Assembly (NCBI RefSeq): GCF_900106035.1
Contig: NZ_FNUC01000003.1
Span: forward strand, 2,783,501-2,847,500
DNA from: Jiangella alba
Lineage (GTDB): Bacteria > Actinomycetota > Actinomycetes > Jiangellales > Jiangellaceae
Direction of reading: 5' to 3'
DNA: 64,000 nucleotides
Part shown: positions 23,855 to 31,931 of the stretch, in pieces
Numbering within the stretch: position 1 is the first letter of the stretch
How the letters are laid out: each line of letters starts with the position of its first letter
The notes under the pieces: generated by a model
Seen by the model: the letters and a program-made list of their open reading frames with translations, nothing else
The model's database searches: none
Told to the model about the DNA's origin: nothing
Position numbers and translations under genes: made by a program

Positions 23855-26145
23855 CGAGATCAGGACTCTGGCGGCCTCGCCGCCTCCCGCCGGCGCCCGA
23901 GCGCAGACGCGTCCAGCCGGCGCCGTCCGCCCGGAGACTGGTCGGCACCGCGATCGTCGGCGCCGTCATGCTCAACCTCGACATCGCCTCCGTCAGCATC
24001 GTGCTGCCGACGTTCCAGGCCGAGTTCGGCACGACCGTCGCCACCGCCGCCTGGACGATGACCGCCTACACGCTCGCGCTCGCCGCCGTCATCCCGTTCA
24101 CCGGCTGGGCGACGGACCGGTTCGGCGCCCGGCGGCTGTACCTGGTCGCGCTGGCGCTGTTCGGGTCCGGCGCGCTGCTGTGCGGCCTGGCCTGGGACAT
24201 CGGGGCGCTGATCGGCGCGCGGACGTTGCAGGGGCTCGGCGGCGGGCTGTTGGTGCCGCTCGCCATGACGATCACCACCCATGCCGCCGGGCCGGGCCGG
24301 GTCGGCCGCGTCACGGCGGTCCTGTTCGCGACGGCGGCCACCGGGGCGATCGCCGGGCCGATCCTGGCCGGCTGGCTGCTCGGGGTCGCGTCCTGGCACT
24401 GGGTCTTCCTCGCCGAGCTGCCGCTCGTCGCCGTCGCGTTCGCGGCGGCGTACCGGGTGCTGCCGCGTGACCGCCCCCAGCGCCCGGCCGGCTTCGACTT
24501 CACCGGGATGGCACTGCTCTCCCCCGGCCTGGCGGCGCTGCTGTTCGCGGTGTCGTCCGCGCCGGGGCAGCGCTCGCTCGCCACGGCCGCGGTGCTGGCC
24601 CCGGCCGTGGCCGGCGTGCTGCTGGTGGTGGCGTTCGTCCGGCACGCGCTGCGTACCGACCATCCGCTGATCGACCTGCGGATGTTCCGCAACCGGGAGC
24701 TGACCGTCGCAGCCGTGACCCTGGCGATGTTCTTCGTGGCGTTCACCGGCACCGGGCTGCTGCTGCCCGGCTACTTCGTCATGGTCCGCGGCGAGAGCGC
24801 GCTGGCCGCGGGGCTGCTGATGGCGCCGCAGAGCGTCGCCGGCATCGTCACCATGATCGTGTGCGGCCGCTACGCCGACCGCGTGGGCCCGCGGCGGCTG
24901 GTGATCGGCGGCATGACGCTGGTCGTGCTGGGCATGACCACGCTCGCCCAGGTGCGGGCCGACACCTCGTACGCGCTGCTGGCGGGGTCGCTGGCCGTCG
25001 TCGGGCTGGGCCTGGGGATGACGACGCTGCCGCTGACGGCCGCGGCGCTGGCCAGCCTGCGCCACGCCGAGGTGGCCCGCGGTTCCACCCTCATCACCAT
25101 CGTCCAGCAGACCGGCGCGGCCGTCGCGACCGCCGTCATGTCGGTGCTGCTGACCAGCCGGCTGCTGGACGTGTCCGCCGCCGACCGGCCGGCGATGGCG
25201 CGGGCGTTCGCCTCGACCTACGCGGTGGCCGTCGCCCTGGTGGTGCTGTCGATCGTCCCGGCCCTGTTCCTGCCCCGCACCCGCAGGTCAGTGCTGAGCC
25301 CGCCGGGCGGCGCAGCGCGCGCAGCCGGGACCGTCGCAGACGCCGGCCAGGGGGTCACGCCGGAACACGTCCGCCGCGGCCGCAAGTGCCTGGGCCGCCG
25401 GGTACGCCCGCCACCGGCTCGCGCCGACGGCGCCGGTGCGCTCCAGCTGGGCGAGCGCCGGCGCCAGCCGCTCGAACCCGCGCGAGCAGCCGCCGTGCCG
25501 CGTCGTCACGACACCGTCCACGCCGGCCACCCTGGCCCAGCGGACCACCGGTGTCAGGCCGACGGCCTCCTCGGCGGCGTGCAGCAGCGTCATCGCGTCC
25601 AGGCCGACCCCGGCCAGCAGCACGACGCCGTCGCGCGCGGCCAGCTCGCGCAGCGGCGCGAACACGTCCTCACCGCTCTGCCCGCCCACCAGCGCGCCGG
25701 CCAGCGGCCCGACGGCGGCGAACGACGACAGCGCGTTCGCGCCGCGGGCCCGGCCCGGCCGCGCGAGCACGGCCCGCGAGATGGCGCCCATGCTCCGGTC
25801 GACGGCGTTCCCCGCCGGGTCGTACCCGCTGGCGGGCGACGTGGCCGGGATCATGCCGTCGTCCTCGCCGTTGTACGGGATCGGGACGTGCCCGGCCGGC
25901 GGCGGCGCGGCGAACTGCGGACTCTGGGCGGGCACGAGCACCGTGCCGCCGTCCGCCAGCAGGCCGTCGACGACGGCGTCCGCTCCCCCGCTCACCCGGC
26001 CGAACGACGACAGCGACGAGTGCAGGCCGACCGGCCGCCCCGCCAGCCCCAGCCGCCCCGCCGCGGCCTGCACGTCGGCCGCCGTCACCGCTGCGATCAT
26101 CACGTCACCTCGAACCCAGGTTCTATGTCGGAGGGCACATGTTAG
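23851..26145 (+). CDS. MFS transporter, DHA2 family, with anomalous C-terminal read-through
   Basis: The conserved part (about residues 1-480, to near 25290) is a 14-helix DHA2 transporter with DRFGARRLYL as motif A and GARTLQGLGGGLLVPL following. The frame then has no stop until 26145, giving a 764-residue product. The last roughly 280 residues are low-complexity Arg/Ala/Gly sequence, exactly antisense to the AAC(3)-like gene. A TGA lies one frame away at 25295-25297, so loss of the native stop by a one-base indel (or a sequencing error) is likely. ATG 23851 overlaps the lyase stop. It would export or import a pathway compound. Confidence 0.7.
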   Translation: MTRSGLWRPRRLPPAPERRRVQPAPSARRLVGTAIVGAVMLNLDIASVSIVLPTFQAEFGTTVATAAWTMTAYTLALAAVIPFTGWATDRFGARRLYLVALALFGSGALLCGLAWDIGALIGARTLQGLGGGLLVPLAMTITTHAAGPGRVGRVTAVLFATAATGAIAGPILAGWLLGVASWHWVFLAELPLVAVAFAAAYRVLPRDRPQRPAGFDFTGMALLSPGLAALLFAVSSAPGQRSLATAAVLAPAVAGVLLVVAFVRHALRTDHPLIDLRMFRNRELTVAAVTLAMFFVAFTGTGLLLPGYFVMVRGESALAAGLLMAPQSVAGIVTMIVCGRYADRVGPRRLVIGGMTLVVLGMTTLAQVRADTSYALLAGSLAVVGLGLGMTTLPLTAAALASLRHAEVARGSTLITIVQQTGAAVATAVMSVLLTSRLLDVSAADRPAMARAFASTYAVAVALVVLSIVPALFLPRTRRSVLSPPGGAARAAGTVADAGQGVTPEHVRRGRKCLGRRVRPPPARADGAGALQLGERRRQPLEPARAAAVPRRHDTVHAGHPGPADHRCQADGLLGGVQQRHRVQADPGQQHDAVARGQLAQRREHVLTALPAHQRAGQRPDGGERRQRVRAAGPARPREHGPRDGAHAPVDGVPRRVVPAGGRRGRDHAVVLAVVRDRDVPGRRRRGELRTLGGHEHRAAVRQQAVDDGVRSPAHPAERRQRRVQADRPPRQPQPPRRGLHVGRRHRCDHHVTSNPGSMSEGTC
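25288..26100 (-). CDS. Aminoglycoside 3-N-acetyltransferase (AAC(3)) family protein
   Basis: 270-residue acetyl-CoA-dependent N-acetyltransferase-like protein. GLHSSLSSFGRVSGGADAV matches the family's N-terminal CoA-binding strand-loop, LSSFAAVGPLA the central block, and VLLAGVGLDAMTLLHAAEE the catalytic-region motif. It could acetylate an amino sugar or amine of the pathway rather than act in resistance. ATG 26100 is favoured over the GTG at 26103 by the gaggtg Shine-Dalgarno. It diverges from the dimethylformamidase-like gene across only 38 bp holding a GntR-type operator, and its whole length opposes the MFS frame. Confidence 0.82.
   Translation of the reverse strand: MIAAVTAADVQAAAGRLGLAGRPVGLHSSLSSFGRVSGGADAVVDGLLADGGTVLVPAQSPQFAAPPPAGHVPIPYNGEDDGMIPATSPASGYDPAGNAVDRSMGAISRAVLARPGRARGANALSSFAAVGPLAGALVGGQSGEDVFAPLRELAARDGVVLLAGVGLDAMTLLHAAEEAVGLTPVVRWARVAGVDGVVTTRHGGCSRGFERLAPALAQLERTGAVGASRWRAYPAAQALAAAADVFRRDPLAGVCDGPGCARCAARRAQH
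26113..26128. promoter_or_regulatory. GntR-type operator in a 38-bp divergent intergenic region
   Basis: The word aacccaggttctatgt is a degenerate member of the ACATAGGTCCTATGT family (right half TTCTATGT). It lies between divergent starts at 26100 (minus) and 26139 (plus), so one bound dimer could repress both. A ggaggg Shine-Dalgarno for the plus gene begins right after it. Confidence 0.5.
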
Positions 26146-27713
26146 TGGGGTACGTCAGCGACGAGAACGACGTCGCCATCGCCGACGTCGCCGTCGAGCT
26201 GACCGGGACCGACGGCGTGCCGGTGAGCTGCCGGTCCAGCGCGAGCGGCCGCATCGACGCCGACGTGGCGCCCGGCCGGTACGACGTCGTGCTGGCCCGC
26301 GACGGCTACGGCCCGAAGCGCACGACGGCCGTCGCCGGGGCCGAGCCGGTGCGGTTCCGGCTGCTCGGCGAGCGCACCTACGGGTTCGTCTGGCCGAAGG
26401 AGGCGACGTCCGGGAGCACGGCCGAGCTCCGGGTGTCCTGCCCGCGGCCGTACCGGCTGTCGCTCTGGCGCTACGGTTCCGCGCGCGAGCAGGTCGCGCC
26501 GCTGGGCATGGGCGAGCACGAGCCGGGCGCCACGGCGATCCCGCTGCCCGACGGCGACGTCGCCGGGTCCGGCGTGGACTGGTCGCCGGGCGAGTTCCCC
26601 GGCCAGCGGGTGGTCGCGCCGGAGCGCGGCGGCCTGTACTTCGTGCACGTCGACGACGACCGCGGCGGGTTCCACGGACTGCCGTGGATCGTCTCGCCGT
26701 CCGCACCGGCGGCGCCGGTAGCGGTGCTGGCGAGCGACCTGACCTGGACGGCGTACAACTCGTTCGGCGGGCGCAGCAACTACCTCAACCCGGCCGGGCT
26801 GCCGCCCGCGCCGGCGGTGTCGCGGCGCCAGGACCTCGCGTTCTACGCCCATCCGGAGCGCGGCGAATGGGAGGACGAGCACTACCCGCCGCTGTCGCTG
26901 CGCCGCCCCGACCCGGACCAGTCCATCCCGTTCGCCGAGGACGTGGACGGCCCGACGACCACCCGGCCCGGCGCCCACCTGGCCGCGGCCGACTGGCGGC
27001 TGCTGGCCTGGCTGGAGCGGCAGGGCTACGGCTACGACCTGTACGCGGAGTCGCGGCTGGACCGCGGCGAGCTGCCACTGGACGCCTACCGGGTGCTGGT
27101 GCTCGGCTGCCACCCCGAGTACTGGACGTACGGCATGTTCCGGCAGGTCCGCGACTGGGTGCACGCGGGCGGCCGGCTGCTGCACCTCGGCGGCAACGGG
27201 CTCAACTGCGAGGTCGAGCTGCTCGACGACGACCGGATGGTCGTGCACAACGGCGACACCCGGCGACTCGGCCCCGGCGACGGCCCGGACTGGAGCCGGT
27301 TCACGCACCGGCGCGAGCCCGAGGCCGCGCTGCTCGGCGTCGGCTACGACCAGCGCGGCCTGCTGACGGCGGCGCCGTACGAGGTGGTCGAGCCGTCGCA
27401 CTGGGCGTTCGCCGGGACCGGCGTCACGGCCGGGTCCCGGTTCGGCGAACGGTCGCTGAACGGGCGGATCCTCGGCGGCGCGTCCGGCCACGAGACCGAC
27501 AAGCTCTCGCCGCACTCGCCGTCCGGCACGACGCTGCTGGCCCGCGGCCTGAACGCCGACGGCGGCGGCGCGCACCTGGTGCACGTGCCGGCGCTCGGCC
27601 GCGGCGAGGTGGTGTCCACCGGCTCGATCGCGTACGTCATGGCGCTGCTGGCCGACGACGTCGTCTCGACGCTGACGCGCAACGTGCTGGACCGCTTCCT
27701 GGCGGACCGATGA
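26139..27713 (+). CDS. N,N-dimethylformamidase beta-subunit-like protein
   Basis: 524-residue protein. The first ~75 residues look like a carboxypeptidase-regulatory-type beta sandwich (MLVGYVSDENDVAIADVAVE). The rest matches the large C-terminal domain of dimethylformamidase-like proteins, including YNSFGGRSNY and a glutamine-amidotransferase-like core (VLVLGCHPEYWTYGM, GGRLLHLGGNG). True dimethylformamidase is a two-subunit amidohydrolase; the small subunit is not encoded nearby, so hydrolysis of an N-substituted amide is an inference. No signal peptide. It is the first gene of a three-gene operon, overlapping the next by ATGA. Confidence 0.75.
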   Translation: MLVGYVSDENDVAIADVAVELTGTDGVPVSCRSSASGRIDADVAPGRYDVVLARDGYGPKRTTAVAGAEPVRFRLLGERTYGFVWPKEATSGSTAELRVSCPRPYRLSLWRYGSAREQVAPLGMGEHEPGATAIPLPDGDVAGSGVDWSPGEFPGQRVVAPERGGLYFVHVDDDRGGFHGLPWIVSPSAPAAPVAVLASDLTWTAYNSFGGRSNYLNPAGLPPAPAVSRRQDLAFYAHPERGEWEDEHYPPLSLRRPDPDQSIPFAEDVDGPTTTRPGAHLAAADWRLLAWLERQGYGYDLYAESRLDRGELPLDAYRVLVLGCHPEYWTYGMFRQVRDWVHAGGRLLHLGGNGLNCEVELLDDDRMVVHNGDTRRLGPGDGPDWSRFTHRREPEAALLGVGYDQRGLLTAAPYEVVEPSHWAFAGTGVTAGSRFGERSLNGRILGGASGHETDKLSPHSPSGTTLLARGLNADGGGAHLVHVPALGRGEVVSTGSIAYVMALLADDVVSTLTRNVLDRFLADR

Positions 27714-29365
27714 GCCTGCGCGACCGGGCGATCGACGGCCTGCGGGCCGACGCGCGGGTGTGGGCGGGGCGGCCGGTCGACGCCGACTGGATCGCGCCGG
27801 TGACCGACGACCCGATGTACGAGAACCTGTACGACCGGTTCTGGGCGGTCATGTCCGACGCCGCCGTCCTCGAGCACCTCGCGCTGACGGCGCGTCTGGA
27901 CGGCTCGGTGTGGGCGACGGACGCGGCCGCGACCCGGCTGGTCGGCACGGCCCGGCGGTGGCGGCGGGAGGCCGAGCTCACCCCGGACTACGGGACCGCC
28001 TACGCGACGACGCGCGTCGTCAAGGCGCTGGCCACCGGGTACGACCTGCTGCGCGACACGCTGCCGGGCCCGGCCGCCGACGAGGTCGCAGCGGTGCTGG
28101 CGGACTGCCTGCGGCCGCTGGCGGCGGACTGGTTCGGGCGGCCGCCGGTCCGCGGCCCGGTCGGCACCGGCGCCGACCGGCACTCGCCGCACCACTCCAG
28201 CGTCGAGTGGTCCGCGTTCGGGATCGGCGCGCTGGCGCTGCTGGACCGCGTCCCCGAGGCGGCCGGCTGGGTGGCCGACGCCGAACGGCAGTTCCGCGAC
28301 CACCTGCTGCCCGGCGCGCTGGCGCCGGACGGCGGCGCGCCGGAGGGCATGGAGTTCTGGGCGTCGACGGTGCTCAGCCAGGTGCAGTTCCTCGACCGGC
28401 TGCGCGACGTCACCGGACGCGACCTGCTGACGGCGCACGCCCGCACGCTGGACCCGACGCCCGGGCTGGCGATCTACCTGCCGACGCGGCCGGCGACGGC
28501 GGACGGACACCCGCACTACGGGCCGAGCACCGGCATGTGCGCGGTGCTGTCGGCGCTGGCCCGGGAGCGCTCGGACCCGCGGCTGGCCGCCGTCGCCGCC
28601 CGCGAGGCCGCGCCGGGGCGGCTGGAGGTCTGGCCGGCCCGGACGCCGCGCCGCGGCGAGCAGCTGCGGATGGCCTGGAGCGGGTACGCGTCGCTCTGGC
28701 ACCCCGGTGACACCGCCGGCGCGCCCGAACCGGCCCCGCTGAGCTGGCACTCCCCCGCGCTCGGCGAGGCGCACGTGCGCACCGGCTGGGACCCGGACGC
28801 CGTCGCCGTCACCGTCCGCCGCGGCAAGGTCACCGTCTGGGCCGGCGGCGAGTGCGCGTTCGCCGACCTCACGCCGGAGACCGTCGTCGACGTCGAGGAG
28901 TCGCGGCGCACCGGCTCCGGCGTCTACCGCACCGAGCCGGCCGGCCTGGAGCCGGCGGCGCTGCGGGTGGCCGAGATCGGCTACGCGGCGGTCGTCACCG
29001 GCACGGACGAGACCGGCCGGCCACTGCTGCGGCTCACCCTGGACCGGCGCCGCCGCGCCGTCACCGTCGTCCGGCTCGACGGCGTGCCGCGGCGCTGGTG
29101 GTGGGGCACCCCGGCCACGCCCGCCGTCACCCTTGGCACCGTCACCGGCGTGACACCCGGCGGCTACCGCCCGGACCTGCGGGCCGGCTACGGCCTGCTG
29201 GACGTCGTCGAGACCGACCCGCGCGCCTACCCCGTCGCGGCCGTGCGGCCGGACGCGGGCCGGATCGAGGTGGCGCTGCGACTGGGCAAGAACCGGCCTG
29301 GCGCATCCGGCCGGGACCGGCAGGATCGGACCGACGACGCCCGGCGACTGGAGGACCCCGCATGA
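27710..29365 (+). CDS. Heparinase II/III-like alpha/alpha-toroid protein
   Basis: 551-residue protein with an N-terminal helical toroid rich in paired helices (HHSSVEWSAFGIGALALL, EGMEFWASTVLSQVQFL, HPHYGPSTGM) and a C-terminal beta-rich region, the layout of heparinase II/III and related polysaccharide lyases. No signal peptide, so it would act on an imported oligosaccharide. Conserved His/Tyr/Glu residues are present in these blocks, but I cannot prove a complete lyase active site. It overlaps both neighbours (ATGA each side), so it works in the same pathway as the flanking amidase-like and dehydratase-like enzymes. Confidence 0.65.
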   Translation: MSLRDRAIDGLRADARVWAGRPVDADWIAPVTDDPMYENLYDRFWAVMSDAAVLEHLALTARLDGSVWATDAAATRLVGTARRWRREAELTPDYGTAYATTRVVKALATGYDLLRDTLPGPAADEVAAVLADCLRPLAADWFGRPPVRGPVGTGADRHSPHHSSVEWSAFGIGALALLDRVPEAAGWVADAERQFRDHLLPGALAPDGGAPEGMEFWASTVLSQVQFLDRLRDVTGRDLLTAHARTLDPTPGLAIYLPTRPATADGHPHYGPSTGMCAVLSALARERSDPRLAAVAAREAAPGRLEVWPARTPRRGEQLRMAWSGYASLWHPGDTAGAPEPAPLSWHSPALGEAHVRTGWDPDAVAVTVRRGKVTVWAGGECAFADLTPETVVDVEESRRTGSGVYRTEPAGLEPAALRVAEIGYAAVVTGTDETGRPLLRLTLDRRRRAVTVVRLDGVPRRWWWGTPATPAVTLGTVTGVTPGGYRPDLRAGYGLLDVVETDPRAYPVAAVRPDAGRIEVALRLGKNRPGASGRDRQDRTDDARRLEDPA

Positions 29366-30465
29366 AGATCACCTCGGTGACGGCCATCCCGATCCGCGCG
29401 CAGCGGATCACCCCGATGGTGGCGACGCAGGGCGCCATCGACGTGTCGGAGTTCGGCGTCGTGCGCGTCGAGACCGACGAGGGGCTGACCGGCTGGGGCG
29501 AGATCGCGATGTCGTGGGGCCGCGTCGGCCGCGGCCTGTGCCAGGACGTCGAGCTGATCCTCGGTCCCGCGGTCATCGGCCTGGACCCGCGCGACCTGCC
29601 GCGCTGCGCCGCCGCCATGCAGGCGCGGCTGCCGCTGCCGATGGACGGCGGGCACGCGGCCCGGGCCGGCGTCGAGATGGCGCTGCTGGACGTGGCCGGC
29701 AAGGCGTTCGAGCTGCCCGCCTACCAGCTGCTCGGCGGCCGCGCCCGCGACGCCGTCCCGGTGGCCTGGCCGATCCCGTGGGGCTCCGTCGAGGCCACCG
29801 TCGCCGCCGCCGAGGAGGCGGTCGCCGCCGGCTTCCCCGCCGTCAAGCTCAAGATCGGCCGGCCCGGCCGCACCGACGACACCGTGGTCGCGGCCGTGCG
29901 GGCGGCCGTCGGCGACGAGATCGCGATCAAGGTCGACGCGAACATGGCCTACACCAGCGCCACCCAGGCGCTGGTCGCGCTGCGGCCGCTGGAGCGGCAC
30001 GGGCTGCAGCTGATCGAGCAGCCGCTGCCGCCGCGCGACCTCGACGAGCTGGCCCGGCTGCGGGACCGGCTGGAGACGCCGCTGCTGCTGGACGAGTCCT
30101 GCTGGGAGCTGCGCGACATCGGCGAGATCGTCCGCCGCGGCGCCGCTGACGTGCTCAACGTGTACGTGACGGAGATGGGCGGGCCACTGCAGGCGGTGAA
30201 GGCGTTCGCCGCCGCCGAGGCCGCCGGGCTGACCGGCCTGCTGGGCAGCCAGTGCGAGCTGGGCCTCGCGACCGCCGCCTGCGCACACGTCGGCGTCGCC
30301 GTCGCGAACCTGGCCTACGAGTCCGACGTGGTCGGGCCGCTGCGCTACGTCCGCGACATCGTGGCCGAGCCGCCGGTCATCGCCGGTGGCGTGCTGGTGC
30401 CGCCGGACCGCCCGGGCCTCGGGGTCGAGATCGACCCCGAGGCCGTCGAGGCGATGCGCTGTTGA
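29362..30465 (+). CDS. Mandelate racemase/muconate lactonizing family enzyme
   Basis: Enolase-superfamily enzyme of 367 residues. The barrel shows AVKLKIG (KxK catalytic pair), KVDANMAY (metal Asp), LIEQPLPP (metal Glu) and LLLDESCWE (third metal ligand), an arrangement of the muconate lactonizing/dipeptide epimerase subgroup, different from the histidine-base enzyme at 4099-5274. Likely an epimerase, racemase or cycloisomerase step. ATG 29362 overlaps the toroid gene stop. It ends 5 bp from the stop of the convergent secreted protein gene. Confidence 0.87.
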   Translation: MKITSVTAIPIRAQRITPMVATQGAIDVSEFGVVRVETDEGLTGWGEIAMSWGRVGRGLCQDVELILGPAVIGLDPRDLPRCAAAMQARLPLPMDGGHAARAGVEMALLDVAGKAFELPAYQLLGGRARDAVPVAWPIPWGSVEATVAAAEEAVAAGFPAVKLKIGRPGRTDDTVVAAVRAAVGDEIAIKVDANMAYTSATQALVALRPLERHGLQLIEQPLPPRDLDELARLRDRLETPLLLDESCWELRDIGEIVRRGAADVLNVYVTEMGGPLQAVKAFAAAEAAGLTGLLGSQCELGLATAACAHVGVAVANLAYESDVVGPLRYVRDIVAEPPVIAGGVLVPPDRPGLGVEIDPEAVEAMRC

Positions 30466-30470
30466 CGCGG

Positions 30471-31793
30471 TCAGTCCTTGTAGCGGACGAACAGCAGCGG
30501 GTGGAACGCCGGGTCACCGCTGGTCTGGCCGGCCATCAGCATGCCGACGGTCGGCCGCCGGCTGTCGAACCCGGGCGGCACCCGGCTGCCCTGCCGGGCG
30601 CTGAGCAGGTTCGGCCAGTACGCGCCGGCGACGCCGGGGATCGTGTGCCGCTCGATGGACCAGTCGACGCCGTCGGTGCTGGTGGCGACCACGAGCGCGG
30701 CGCCCTCACTGGAGAACACGCTGATCTTCCCGTCCGGGCCGACGAGGATCTGCGAGTGGTTGTCCAGCCCGCCGACCGCGACCGGGTCGCCGTCCAGGCC
30801 ACGCTGGTAGTAGAGCGTGCCGACGCCGCCGTCGCGCCGGTAGAAGACGGTGTGGATGTCGCCGTCCGGCCCGACGGTGAGGTCGGACGCGTCGACCCAG
30901 TTGCCGTCGCCGTCCGGCGCCGGGTTCGACGTCAGCACCTCCTGGTGGGCGAACGTGCGGCCGCCGTCGTCGGACGAGAACAGCAGCGCCGCGTCCAGGT
31001 AGGCGGAGTTCGGCGTGCCGAGCACGTACTGGCTGAAGCTCAGCGACACCTCCCCCGGCGCCGTTCCCGGCTGCACCCGCGGGTACAGCCAGGCGCGGCC
31101 GGCCGGCGGGCTGCCGACCTCGCTGGTGTGCACGTCCTCGCCGGTGACGGTGTCGAACACGTTGATCCACAGGTCCCAGCCGTCGACGGCGTACGCCGAG
31201 TACAGGAACCGGCCGGTCGGGTCGACCGCCATGCCCTGGTAGTACCGCTCGCTGCCGGCGGCCCGGACGGTGTGGTCGGTGAAGTCGGCGAAGTCGATCG
31301 AGCCGTCGGGGTCGCGGTCGGTGAACTCCACCCGCACCGGGTACACGGCGGCGAGGTCGCCGCCCGGCGCCGGCTCGACCCCCGGGTAGCACTCGGCGCC
31401 GGTGTAGCAGGCCACCTGCAGGTGCAGGTCGCCCTCGCCGTCGACGAGCAGGCCGACCGGCTGGTAGACGTGCCCCGGCAGCCGCAGGACGGGCGTCCAG
31501 AGGGTGCCGTTGCGCGACCGCCACACCTGCGCCGACCACGGGTACTGCGCGCCGTCGCCGTCCAGCGTCGCGGCGTAGTAGAAGTGGCCGTCGTAGACGA
31601 CCTTCGGGATCTGCGCGCCCCACGTCGGCACGACGTTCGTCACGGCCAGGTCGTCGGAGACGACGGACGCGCGGACGACGGCGGGCGGATCGGGATCGGC
31701 GGCCGCGACTCCGCCGGCCGCGGCTCCGCCGGCCCCGGCGAGGACGGCGGCCACCGTGGCGGCGGCGAGCAGGCGGGAACGGTGCTTGGGCAT
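30471..31793 (-). CDS. Secreted BNR/sialidase-like beta-propeller protein
   Basis: 440-residue exported protein with a long alanine-rich Sec signal (MPKHRSRLLAAATVAAVLAG). The mature region carries propeller blades with BNR/Asp-box-like turns (SSDDGGRTF, STDGVDWS). The sequence CYTGAECYPGV is shared with the protein at 52046-53365 (CYTGGQCYPGV), as are YPWSAQVW/YPWIARIW and ERYYQGMA/ERYYGGMA, so the two are paralogues. No sialidase arginine triad could be recognised. Probably a secreted glycan-binding or glycan-acting protein. A 123-bp repeat array lies upstream. Confidence 0.78.
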   Translation of the reverse strand: MPKHRSRLLAAATVAAVLAGAGGAAAGGVAAADPDPPAVVRASVVSDDLAVTNVVPTWGAQIPKVVYDGHFYYAATLDGDGAQYPWSAQVWRSRNGTLWTPVLRLPGHVYQPVGLLVDGEGDLHLQVACYTGAECYPGVEPAPGGDLAAVYPVRVEFTDRDPDGSIDFADFTDHTVRAAGSERYYQGMAVDPTGRFLYSAYAVDGWDLWINVFDTVTGEDVHTSEVGSPPAGRAWLYPRVQPGTAPGEVSLSFSQYVLGTPNSAYLDAALLFSSDDGGRTFAHQEVLTSNPAPDGDGNWVDASDLTVGPDGDIHTVFYRRDGGVGTLYYQRGLDGDPVAVGGLDNHSQILVGPDGKISVFSSEGAALVVATSTDGVDWSIERHTIPGVAGAYWPNLLSARQGSRVPPGFDSRRPTVGMLMAGQTSGDPAFHPLLFVRYKD

Positions 31794-31931
31794 GGCGGCT
31801 CCCTGGTGTCGTTGGTGCCCCCGACGCTAGGGATCCGTCGCCGTCCCGGCAGGACGCCTGCTTGCCCTCCCGACCCCCGATCTTGCCCGGCCGGCCCGGC
31901 CCGTCGCGGGTGCGGAGATGCGATCGGGGGT
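31794..31931. other. Unique upstream region of the secreted propeller gene
   Basis: This 138-bp stretch between the propeller start and the repeat array should hold the gene's promoter. No clear -35/-10 pair or palindrome was recognised, and it is not part of the 123-bp repeat. Confidence 0.3.

Noticed and set aside
25288..26100. AAC(3)-like gene as an antibiotic-resistance determinant
   Set aside because: Family membership is sound, but the gene shares an operator with catabolic genes and no resistance context exists; a metabolic acetylation role fits better.
26139..27713. Bona fide N,N-dimethylformamidase
   Set aside because: The small subunit is absent and the context is carbohydrate catabolism; only the domain-level similarity can be claimed.
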